A DNA stretch of 64,000 nucleotides, taken from NCBI GenBank assembly GCA_002943765.1, contig PQWQ01000003.1, forward strand, positions 2,913,501 through 2,977,500, given 5' to 3'. Positions within the stretch are counted from its first letter, which is position 1; each line of letters begins with the position of its first letter. The translations under genes and the position numbers were made by a program. The stretch is from Psoroptes ovis. Lineage: Eukaryota > Arthropoda > Arachnida > Sarcoptiformes > Psoroptidae. The notes under the pieces are model-generated. The model worked only from the letters and a program-made list of their open reading frames with translations, did not search any database and had not been told where the DNA came from. This document shows, piece by piece, positions 13,452-24,200 of the stretch.

Positions 13452-13685
13452 TTATTTTCGGTTGTCAAATGGTCTGCATGGTCCACGTGCCCTCAAAATG
13501 GACAGGAAATTATCGATTTGAGCATCTGACCAAATGACATACAGTCCGAAGCCAATTTTACCATCTTTACCATAATTTCCATGGCATAATTTACCGACAA
13601 TTATGGCACGGCCGCTGGACAGTATCAGCATCGCTTCAATGTTTGGCATATTGGAAGAATTTTCTAGTTCAAATTTGGCCTTTGA
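13452..13685 (-). other. GC-rich short ORF, about 77 codons, unrecognised
   Basis: The minus-strand frame reads from a stop near 13687 to TAA at 13452, with an internal Met at 13649. It includes LILSSGRAIIVGKLCHGNYG and IGFGLYVIWSDAQIDNFLSI, ending GPCRPFDNRK. Hand count over 13461-13650 gives 82 of 190 bases G+C (about 43%), higher than the neighbouring genes, and codons such as CTG, GGC, GCC and GTC are used, unlike the TTA/ATT-rich genes here. A possible acceptor (CTAG) lies just upstream, so it could be a terminal exon. I do not recognise the family. It could be a decayed foreign or transposon fragment, an exon of an unseen gene, or chance. Confidence 0.25.
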
Positions 13686-14403
13686 CCATCAAAAAATGAC
13701 CATCGATTAAGGTCAAAATCAAACGAAATTGGATCAAACGGAAAAACTAGGTTTCTTCTTCAATTTCGTCCACGAATATCATGTATTCAATCAACTACAA
13801 TGGCAACATCAGCAACATTAACAACAACAAACTGCAAATTATCATTTTGGGAACAACAATGGTCATATATACGATTATAAACACACAGCAGATACAGATA
13901 CACAGATGATATTCCAACAAATGATCCTCAAAACAATGGCCATTTTCATCATCATCATCGAATACGAAAACTTAAATAAAATCATCTAAAAAAATTTTTT
14001 TTTAAGGTCATAAGTTTGCTAGGCCAAGCACAAGCGAACAAGCTAAATACGTATTGTGTTTGCTCGATGGAATATTTTGTCTTCATTTTTTTATGTGAAT
14101 TTTGATCCAGAAATATCGTATAAACGTGCGCAGCAAAAAATAGACCAATTCATTCATTCATTGAAATGATTGAATTTCAAATTTTCAATCAAATGAAACG
14201 AAAGAGTTGATTGACCCTTGTCATTATTTTCAAATAAAGAAATGAATCAGTTTTTTGTCATTGTTTGTTCGAGTTTTTACAACTAAATTTACAGTCAATC
14301 AAAAATGTCTATAAATTTACACAAATAATGAGATATGAGGGATTCAAAGGTATACAAAAGTTTTGAATATTTTTTATTATCTGCAAATTATCAAAGCATG
14401 AAA

Positions 14404-14435
14404 CTCGTGCAAACCTCTTGCAAAGGTTGCACGAG
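14404..14435. other. Compact GC-rich hairpin
   Basis: Left arm CTCGTGCAAACCT and right arm AGGTTGCACGAG pair as a 12-bp stem with one bulged A, around a 7-nt loop CTTGCAA. It sits in a GC-richer island. The arms are too short for a typical miRNA precursor. Confidence 0.6.
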
Positions 14436-16854
14436 GTATTTGCCGTGTGTTTGTTTTACTTCGACCCAACCAACCACCTTGTCGTCATGATCATCAATAG
14501 GGTAATAATTTGAGGTTTTTTCCTTGAACAATCCGATAGATAAATAAATGATAAATGCATTGAATGAATCAATGAATGAGCGTATGATTCAAATCAAAAA
14601 TGACCAATGGTCAAACATGTCTTTTTACGTGTGTGTTTGATGAGGATAATGATAATAAAACATTTGTTGAATGTTGAATTGAATTGAATTAAAAAAACAT
14701 TTGTTGCACGCGCAAGCTGTAAAAATGTAATTATAATTGACCATAAGGTTCATACGATGATGATTATACTTTGATTCAAGGTCACAAGGTTTTCACTGCT
14801 GCTGCTTCGGCTGCTGACAAATATCTTGAAAGGAAAAGCTTTCCTCGCACTCTCTCTGCCTCTGGCCTATTGTCATCAGCAAAATGTCGTGTGTCGTGTG
14901 CCTTATTAACAGGAAACAAGCAAAGCAAACAAGTAAAGCGCAGCCAGGTAAATGCATGAAAAGCTGCTCAAGACCCTGGTCGTGTGACCTGATGGCCAAA
15001 TGGTTTCTGTGAATTCATATTACTTTTGATGATAATGAAATGAAATCCCGTTATACAGTGTTGAGCTTTGTTTTCATTGAAAAAATGTCCAAATATAGCT
15101 TATTCGTTATCAGCAAGCTACGACAACTTGCGCATCTGGTCCCATTGTAGTAATATATGTAGTCATTATTGGGTCTATTATTTGGTTTAGTATTTCTTAT
15201 TCATTTGGTACAATTTTAAATATGAAATTTTGTTCGGAAAAATTCCTCCACCAAACATGCATACATACCTATTCACCGATAAGAGCCGCAAAAACCGTAT
15301 GACCTTTGGCCTTTTGAAATGGAAAAAAACTCTGTTGCTGCTAAAAATATATTGATTTAAAAAATCAAAAACACTCACATTTACACACCGGGTCCATATG
15401 ATTGGTGCTTGGTTAGTTGATAGGTTGGCTGGTTAGCTGTTTGGCCGGTTGTTTGTGAGGTCAAAAAACCCTAATAAAACTCTAGTAAAAACCCGAAAAC
15501 CTAAGGCAAATGAAATCATTGATAAGAATTGAAATCTTGACCAATTATTTGAAATTTGATGATGATTTTTCCAGAAATTTCACCATTTCAATCCAAATGA
15601 ACCAACCGCGATGATGATCAGCAGCCGCAGCTGATGATGATGATGATGATGATGGTCATTGGTCAAGATCAATCGAGAAGGGTCAAATTTTTGTTGGTTT
15701 TCGAAGAGAACAAAAAATTTTTGAAAATAATAGTTGGATTCTCTAAAAACAGATGGCTGCAGCTGCTGATTTGTTTATTTTTTGAAGATTCTTGGATTTT
15801 TCATTTTTTTTTTTGTTTTGTTTTTATTTATTTTCATATTTCTCTTCATTTATATTTGTTATCCATTATCAATCGTGTATTACACATTTCAATGTTGTTT
15901 GTATTTCTCTCTCTTCTATCTGTGTGTCAACATTGAAAATTTTGACTGAATCAATGTTTTGAATGAATGAATGAATCATCAAAGAACCGAAAGATAGAGC
16001 CGGTTTATGTTTTTTAATGGTGGTTTTTTGTTTTTGTTTGATGTTTGTCTTGATGTTTTGCTTTGTTTTTTCTCCATCTTATTTTGTTTGCTGTAATTTG
16101 ATTCACTTTTCGAGCCAAAAATAAAAATAAAAATTAGAATAACAATGATGAATAATTAATCGTCTATGAATATTAATAATAATAATAATAAATCTCAGAT
16201 ATAAAATAACAATTGTATTGAATAAATAAATAAAAAATACTCAAAATTCATATTTCGAAATTCTGATAATCATTAATAATAAATATAAATTCATTTTTCA
16301 TTCTTTTGTGAGAAAGAAATTTCATTGTAAATTTCATCAAAATCATCAAGAAATAAATCATCATCAATCAACTGATTATTTGGTTTGAAAATCTTGATCA
16401 ATTTTTTTTCGGTTGATAATCAAATGATGATATATCATTATTATTATTCATATATTGGTCATATCATTGAAAAAATTGAAATAAATGAATAAATAAACAA
16501 TCAATTAAACATATGAAAACAAGTACCAAAGAAGTAGAAGAAGAAGCAAAATAATTGTTTATTAAATAAAACTAAATCATAATCATGTTTGTCATATCAA
16601 GTATTGAGTGTTTGAAGTTGGAAAATACATTTCGAAATTTGTATTAAAATTTATCATTAATTATTATAATCAAGAATTGTCGTTTGAAAAAAAGGAAAAA
16701 ATAACCGAATTCCTTCAAAATCATAATAAAATTCGAGAATTTCTTCTAAATCAATGAATTATTATTAATTTTTCTCTGTTATTTTGTAAATTTCTACAAT
16801 CTGATACATTTTCAAAATTTTTTCATTCATCTCATTCTATAATTAAAGAATTTA

Positions 16855-18060
16855 ATGTCTTCAATATCAAGACAGGCATCAGTGCCAGATAATATCGCCA
16901 ATAATAATTGTAATATCATCAGTAATAATATCAATAATAATAATAATAATATCGATACGACAACAGCAATTGATACATCGACAAATGCTCAAAAAATGAA
17001 TGGATTAACATTGAGCGAATTATGTTGTCTATTTTGTTGTCCACCACGTCCATCACGTATTGCGGCAAAATTAGCATTTTTACCGCCAGAATCAACATAT
17101 ACAATCATTCAAGATGAAAATAATTCATCAAAATTATCGATAAAATTTTCTGAACGTGCCGATTGGCATTATACACAACGTGAATTAGATTGTTTTGAAG
17201 TACATTTTGCTCAATCTAATCGTGGTAATCGTATTGCATGTGAGTTAAATTTTGTTTATTTTTTTATTCCTGATTTCGATGATAATTATTTTGGTTAATA
17301 TCAAATTGATAGGCATGTATGTACGTGCGACTACAAATCCTAAATATACGATATTATTTAGCCATGGAAATGCAGTCGATATTGGACAAATGAGTAGTTT
17401 TTATTATGCCCTTGGTACACGAATTAATTGTAACATATTTTCATATGATTATTCTGGCTATGGTGCAAGCACCGGTAAACCGTCCGAAAAAAATTTATAT
17501 GCTGATATAAACGCTGCATGGACTACATTACGAACTAAATACGGTGTTAGTCCTGATAAAATAATACTTTATGGACAAAGTATCGGCACAGTACCAACTA
17601 TTGATTTAGCATCACGTTATGAATTAGGTGCTGTCATATTACATTCGCCATTAATGTCTGGTATGAGAGTTGCATTTCCAAATACAAAACGTACATGGTT
17701 TTTTGATGCTTTTCCAAGGTATTTGCAATCAGAAAAAGAATCATCGTTTCTTTAGTAATTTTTCATTTATTTCTCCAATCAAATATTCATGATTATAGTA
17801 TCGATAAAGTACCAAAAATAACAGCACCAGTACTCGTAATACATGGCACAGAAGATGAAGTAATAGATTTTTCACATGGTTTAGCCATTTATGAAAATTG
17901 TCAACGTGCAGTTGATCCATTATGGATCGAAGGTGCTGGCCATAATGATATTGAATTATATTGTCAATATTTAGATAGACTTAAAAAATTCATATCAATC
18001 GATTTACCTGCATCAGGTTCGATGGCAGCATCATCGACAACAACAACAAATCAATCATAA
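16855..18060 (+). CDS. ABHD17: ABHD17 palmitoyl-protein thioesterase (alpha/beta hydrolase)
   Basis: Membrane-tethered serine hydrolase that removes palmitate from proteins such as N-Ras and PSD-95 in mammals. Model: join(16855..17239,17313..17718,17799..18060), introns of 73 and 80 nt. The conserved protein starts at the internal ATG 16996 (MNGLTLSELCCLFCCPPRPS), giving 303 residues, like human ABHD17 at about 300. That Cys cluster is the palmitoylated membrane anchor. Numbered from there, the triad is Ser171 (GQSIG), Asp236 (HGTEDEVIDF) and His265 (GAGHNDIELY), one position off human ABHD17B as I recall it. FSHGNAVDIGQMSSFY and IFSYDYSGYGAS are also hallmarks. An in-frame upstream ATG at 16855 would add 47 Asn/Thr-rich residues and bury the Cys cluster; which start is used cannot be told. 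The C-terminus ends in a short Ser/Thr tail. Confidence 0.95.
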
Positions 18061-18857
18061 ATAAATGAATGAATGAATGAATTTTTTGTAATTTTTTTTG
18101 TGAAGAAAAAAAATATGACCAAATATTTTGCTACCTTTTTTTTATTTATATAAATATGATCAAAGCTACACCGTTCATCGAAAGCGGAAGAATAACCAAA
18201 AAAAAAATTAATGAAACAAAGAATTAAACTGATTCTGTATTACTGCAATGATGTGTGTGTCAGTGTGTAAAGATTCAAGAATATTCTCAGCAAATTTTTT
18301 GATCTTTTCATTTAAAAATTTTCTTTTGTATAATAAACACCAGAAATACAATCAAATATACTACATTGAAAGTGGAAAAAAAAATTTCAAAATTCTTTTG
18401 AATCAAAAGAAAAAATCCAATTACCAAACTACATTTCATCTGAATCAAATTTGAAAATTATTAAAAGTAAATAAATAAATGAATTAATTGAATTGGAATG
18501 AAAACATTTCTTCAAAATTAAAAATAAAACTCTATGAATTTACAAACCATGTGATATAATGTTGATTTATTATTTTGTTAAATTGAATTTCTAATTCATA
18601 TTTCATCGATTTCCTGACAAAAATTGTTTCCGTTATTCGATTGATTGATTGTTTTTTCATCTAAATTCTAATTATCAATGAAATGAATTAGGATTTGGTG
18701 AGAATTATTTATGAAATTGATTGCTTAATTGTGAGAATTGTTTTGAATTCAATGGTTTTTAATGATTTGACTGCTGTTTTTTGGAGTTTGAAATATGGAC
18801 ATGAATTTATTGTCGATTGATTGACTGATTCAAATTCATTGATTGTGTGCCGCAAAT
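18061..18857. other. Gap: ABHD17 3' UTR and DUOXA upstream region
   Basis: About 800 bp of AT-rich DNA, starting with a GAATGAATGAATGAA run directly after the ABHD17 stop. It must contain the 3' end of ABHD17 and the DUOXA promoter. The frame at 18248-18454 is Lys/Asn/Phe-rich without family resemblance. No further element was recognised. Confidence 0.6.
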
Positions 18858-20692
18858 ATGTTTCCAACAAATTTATCATTCATCGAATTTCGTAAAGAAA
18901 TCTATCCTACTTATTTCAAAACAAATAGTTTACCAAATATTTGTGTTGATGTTAATCTATTTCGTTTGATTACTTCATTTTTGGCCATTTCCATAACTTT
19001 TCTGATTATTTTACCTGGTTTTCGTGGTAAAGTATGTGATTTAAAAAAGATTAATTCTTTGTACATGTCGATTGAATCAACTTTATCATTTTTGTTTGTA
19101 TTTTAAGAAATTTTCCGTTCTATTAAGATGGGGAACAAGTTTAATTATTTTATTTTTGATTCTATGTGAGTATATTGCAATTGTTTATCGGTTTTAGATT
19201 GATTCAGCCACTTATTGATTTTTCTTATCTTTAGTTTGTAATCTAATGCCATATTGGGAATATGGACGATTACAATCAATTATGCCATATCGTTTTGGAC
19301 GTAGTCAACAAATAAATGCAACTATTGGATTGAATATTGGTTTACGTGGTATCAATGTTACGCTGATTGGCGATCCAATCAATCAACAAAATGAAACTAT
19401 TGATTATAATGAATATTTTGATTGGCAATGGTCACAAGGAAGACCTGGTTTCGGTTATGATGGTTTGATATTACCAATTTTTTTTCATACAAGTAAATTA
19501 CTTCCCAATTCTTATTGATATCATTAATAGCTGGAACATTTCAAAAAAATTATCGTCATGCACAATTTCGTGGTTTACCATATCCAATATTATGGGTGGC
19601 CGAAACATTTACAATCGATTATGAATCAATACATTTTGGTCGATATTATCGTCAAGCTGGTTGGTTGGCGCATATATTTTTATGGTATTTTTTCTCAAAA
19701 ACTTTTTATCTTTGATCAATAATCATTTATAAAAAATGATTGATTATCGATTTTTTTTATATTTTTCTAAATATATACTGTTTTAATTGATTGATTGTCA
19801 TTCGATTTAAAAACATTAAGGACAGCCATACCATTGTTTATATTGAGTAATATATTATTTCAAATGGTCATTTATTATGGTTCATTATTCATTATATTTA
19901 CTGGCATTAGTCTACTGACAGCTAATGCTGTCTACATTATTTATGTACAAAATAATAATTCAATACAATTTCGATTAGCATTCGATAATGGTTTCTTAAT
20001 CACACATTTTTCATGGTGTTTTTATATCAATTTAATCAATGGAATTGTATGCATATTGATTGGGATATTAACTTTGATCGCCGATTTACGATTACCGGAT
20101 GAAACGGCTGATTTTTTTGGAAATGATGTTCTGCAATCATATGAAGATTATTTTGCTGATCCACAAGATCTTAATAATGGTACTAAAGGAGTAATGAAAA
20201 ACGCTAATAATGAATTGATACAAATTGAAAATAGTGATAATGAAGTATTATTGCGACGGAAAAAACAAAATTCGAGCGATAATAGCAAGGTATTTCAATT
20301 GATAATAATCATTGATATCTAAATTTGTGATCATTTCAAAAAATTAACCAATGTAGACATCATCAGGTGAAATAACACGTGGCCTAAAACGTCGTACATT
20401 ATCGAATCGTTTTTCACGTTTTCAAAAATCAACGCTGCGTTCGGTGAAGAAAATTAATGTGACCACAAACGATGATGATAATAAACAGCCGATTGATAAT
20501 TCAACATCATCAATAAAACCGAACATTGATGCCCACTATCCCGTACCACAGCAGCATCCTCAGTATCATCAACCGCATCACCAACAACAACAGCAACCCC
20601 AACATCACCAGCCACCACAAGTTGAAATGCCTTTATACGAAAATTTCCGGCAATTCGCAACGATTGGCGAAGAGAAGGAAGAAGAAATCTAA
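18858..20692 (+). CDS. NIP: Dual oxidase maturation factor (DUOXA / NIP)
   Basis: ER multi-pass partner needed for dual oxidase to fold and reach the surface; in arthropods also called Numb-interacting protein. Model: join(18858..19031,19108..19165,19235..19462,19531..19684,19821..20289,20357..20692), 472 residues, all phases consistent. The start is ATG 18858 (MFPTNLSF). Signature blocks: FLIILPGFRGK (end of TM1), LLRWGTSLIILFLIL (TM2), then the exofacial loop IGLNIGLRGINVTLIGDP with NETIDYNEYFDW; its sites NAT, NVT and NET match the glycosylated loop of the family. Next come RHAQFRGLPYPILWVAETFT, FGRYYRQAGWLAHIFLW, WTAIPLFILSNILFQMVIYYG and WCFYINLINGIVC. The cytosolic tail is Gln/His-rich and ends with LYENFRQFATIGEE, as in insect NIP. 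Exon 5 uses a weak acceptor (ACATTAAG) but restores the conserved frame. Its partner DUOX is not in the window. Confidence 0.94.
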
Positions 20693-20742
20693 AAAAGAAT
20701 TTTAAAGTTAAATGAAGTTTTAAAAAGTAATTTCGCGGAAAA

Positions 20743-20752
20743 AATAAATAAA
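20743..20752 (+). terminator. Candidate poly(A) signals of DUOXA (AATAAATAAA)
   Basis: Two overlapping AATAAA hexamers, 51 nt past the TAA of DUOXA. Position and sequence fit a cleavage/polyadenylation signal. In an AT-rich genome such hexamers also occur by chance. Confidence 0.45.
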
Positions 20753-20801
20753 AACATTCAAAATGTCAGACCTGTCAAAAACGCGAGAACTGAGAAAACG
20801 A

Positions 20802-20815
20802 GCGCCATCTGCTGA
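20802..20815. promoter_or_regulatory. CTCF-like motif GCGCCATCTGCTGA
   Basis: Matches 13 of 14 positions of the bilaterian CTCF core written SYGCCMYCTRSTGG (last G is A). It is one of very few GC-rich words in this gap and lies between convergent genes. Function is inference from motif and context only. Confidence 0.35.
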
Positions 20816-21235
20816 GCAGAGAAAAAACTCAAAAATTCAAATTTTTAATTTAAAAAATTTAATTATTTTTTATTTCAAAAATGCTTTTGTTTACATTTAC
20901 AGTTACAAAAAAGAGAAAAATGATGCTAAATAAGGAAAATTTTTTCTGAAATAAAATTTAATTTGTTTATGAAACTTACAAAATGATGAAATGAATAAAG
21001 GATATTATCGAAGCGGAAAAACGAAGTAAAAATGTAAATAATGAAATGAAAATAAAGATAAAACTTCCTTCTAACCTAAGAGTTTGATTCATTCATTCAG
21101 AGAAGTCAAAATAATTTCAAGAATCTCAATATTTTTGAGTAGAGTTTCAATGATTTGATTTGAATTGAATTGATTTGGTCTGTAAAATGTCGAGAAGCAA
21201 AAGTTCATACAAATATTCATATTATTATTATTATA

Positions 21236-24200
21236 TTACAATAACACAGTAATGAGCAAATGAATATTCATGATAATGATGATGATCAATGTTACAAGGT
21301 TTACATGGTTTACATTGGTCGATAATGATGATGATGAATTTATTTGATTCGTTGTTGATTGATCGTCATTATTGTTTTGTTCTGGTGTCATATAATTGGT
21401 TTCATATGCATACATTTCTTCATCGTCTTCGACGAGGTCGTCCTCGTTGATGTCATCGAATTCTGGCAAAGAAAATTAATTTAAACATTCATATATCAGT
21501 CAGAATCGGACACGGATCAAAAAATGGATACAAACCTTCATCATCATCATCATTATAAGAATTAGGATTAAAATTCTTTTGATTATTAATTGATTCGAAT
21601 TTTTGTCTGTTACGTTGTCGTTGATGTGGATGATGTGGATTCAATAATTTTTGATTATGTTTACGCATCAAATTCTGTTGTTGATGATGTTTTCTTATCG
21701 ATGATTGTAATGATGGTCTACGATTAATTGTTTTGATTGTTGTTCTTGATGTTGTAGTAGTCGTCGTAGTTGTTGTTGTTGTCGTTGTTGTTGTTGATGG
21801 ATATTTTATTTCAATTAATTGTACATAATTTCTATCATTACCAATTTTATTTTTAGCCACACAATAATATCTATCAAAATCGCTTGAATTAATATCACTA
21901 ATTTTGAGCTTTGCAATAAAACGATAAGAAATTAAATTTTCAATGATTGATAGCTGATATTTCTTATCACTATAAACAATTGGTGGTAATTGATCATTTT
22001 TTTGCCAATAAACATTTGCTCTTGGATAAGATTCAATATGACATTCGATCGTAATGTTTTTCGCCATTAATGGTGCTTCGACGAAACGTTTATTTGTCCA
22101 TATTATTGGTGCAACTGTTGAAGAGGTAAGAGGGAAAAAAGATTTGTCTTGGCACTGAAATAATTCACCCAATAAACACTTACAATTAACACCGAGAAAT
22201 ATTCGTTTACTAATGGTTGGAAGAATACCGTTGGAAGCAATACAAAGATAGGCACCTTTTGGGCAATGAATGTTCGAGATCAAGATTTAAATTTTAAAAC
22301 AAATAATCATGTTAAATTATTCGAAATAATTTACCCATTTGATGTCTCGAAACATTTTCCAAGATTAAATATTGTCCTTTTATAATTAATGATGCTAAAA
22401 ATGGAAAATAATGATTTCAAAAATAATTTAAATTCACACGAATTTTGAATTCATTTCAATGACAAACATACAATTAGCGTCTTGAGAATTCAACTGAATC
22501 GGTTGTTCATCTTCACGACGCCATGATATTTGTGGTTCTGGTCGCCCTTTTGCTGCACACGACAGCGTTGTTGTTGTATTTTCATTTATATCTAAATCGG
22601 AACTTGTTTTATCTTCGATAAATGATGGTGGAACTGTTGGTTAGTATAGAAGTCAATATTTAACATTACATTAGCATTTAATAAAATCGATTTCATTTAC
22701 CATTCACTTCAAGATGACCAATTTGTATACGCATTGGTTTTGTATTCACTTGACATAAATAATAACCACGATCATTTTCTTGTACATCATGTATTGTTAA
22801 ATAAAATGTAGTATTTGCATGTGATCGTACTGAAATACGGCCATTCTTAGTAATTACAGTATCATGCATCGCTAATAGTACATGATGATTTGATTTATGA
22901 AACCAGACAAGCTTTTAATTTGAATTACAGAGGAAAAACAATGAAAGCATATGATTTCACCGAATTCATGAATTTCAATTAAAATTAATTCAAAGCATTT
23001 TTAAAGGGATATGAAAAAAATTTGTCAACAAAAACAATCATCATTATCATCATCGCTGATGATAAATGATGATTTGTCTTCACCAAGAAGTTTTGATGAT
23101 GATTATGATCAACATTATCATTAATGAAACATTACTATTGAATTATTATCATAATTTCCATTAACAAAACAAGAAAATCTCAAACAATGGTTGGCTTTTA
23201 GTCTTAGGCGAGAATTCAGGGTGGAAAAATGAGCATTGTTTTCCTATGAATATCGACAAGATTAGTCAAAAAATCAGTCCAATACTTTGTCTCAAAGGAT
23301 TGAGTAATTCTTTGAAAAATTTTTAATCAAATTTAATTGAAAAAATTTTGAAATTCATTTAAGTATTCCAACGAAATTAAACGCGGACTAGAATTGTTGA
23401 TTTAATCAAAACTTGTGTATGATTCAAAGACTATTTAAAGGCAGAAAAATCAATAAATAATTGATTAAATTGTTTTAAAGAACAATGATTGAATAAGCTG
23501 AATCGAGCTGAAATTGGGATATGTGGATGTAATGAAATTGAATGAAATGATCCGAAAAACCATAAAATAATAAAAAATCCCGTAAACTCTAATGCGATGC
23601 AATGCAAATGGTTACCCCGCTAATGCAAATGATGATAATGAAATGATAAAGATAATAAAATATATTTTTCATCAATCAAAATGTGTAAGGAAGAAAATTT
23701 TACGAGATTTTACCCTGATACAATTTCATATATTATCATCATTCATTGATTTTACTGGTTCACAATTCAGAGTGATTCCTTCTCTATTCAAGAATCTAAT
23801 TAAATTAAAATTTTTTCCGTTTATTTTTTCAAATTTTTCAATTCTTAGCTCGTTCCGATTTCATCATAATGGAATAACGAAAGGATTATTGTTCTTTGAA
23901 GGATTGGTATAGTCTTTGTACCGAATAACAAGAGCAAGAACATCTTACTTAATCGAACAAGAATTATTATTTGAATCGATTTGAATTGTTTTTGAATAAA
24001 TGCATGCACACACACACATAGAAAAACAAAAAATATCATTAATCGTTGTTGATCGTTTCAACAAGACAATCAAGAAAATCAATTTTTGAAAAATTGAAAT
24101 TTTCAATTCATTCATTCGTTATTATTATGTGTATCAAATGAAATTTTATATGAAAATCTTATCTCGAAATTCATTTCAAAATTATTTCAAATTATTCAAA

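Larger units (their letters stand above)
10910..16854. other. 6-kb non-coding gap upstream of ABHD17, with GC-rich islands
   Basis: No conserved gene is recognisable. Compared with the AT-rich surroundings, several patches are clearly GC-richer: about 12840-12960, 13310-13680, 14395-14520, 14780-15010 and 15230-15480. The 13310-13680 patch holds a minus-strand ORF described separately, and 14404-14435 a compact hairpin. A run of ATG repeats lies at 15632-15654, and an AAT run near 16169-16192. The last several hundred bases before 16855 should contain the ABHD17 promoter and 5' UTR. The islands could be enhancers, unannotated non-coding RNA exons or decayed insertions. Confidence 0.5.
20693..21235. 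other. Convergent intergenic gap between DUOXA and the Ig-protein gene
   Basis: About 540 bp separating two converging genes. It holds overlapping AATAAA signals about 50 nt after the DUOXA stop and a CTCF-like motif at 20802-20815. On the minus strand the reverse complement of TTTATT (869-874 of 20 kb) could serve as poly(A) signal for the Ig gene. The rest is AT-rich and otherwise featureless. Confidence 0.6.

Noticed and set aside
17252..17312. Alternative ATG start within ABHD17
   Set aside because: This stretch is the first intron; homology continues across GT-AG sites at 17240 and 17312.
22115..22183. Read-through of the Ig gene (GELFQCQDKS region) as coding
   Set aside because: Using GTAAGT at 22183 and the AG before 22114 restores the lachesin motif VNFAPIIW; the read-through breaks it.
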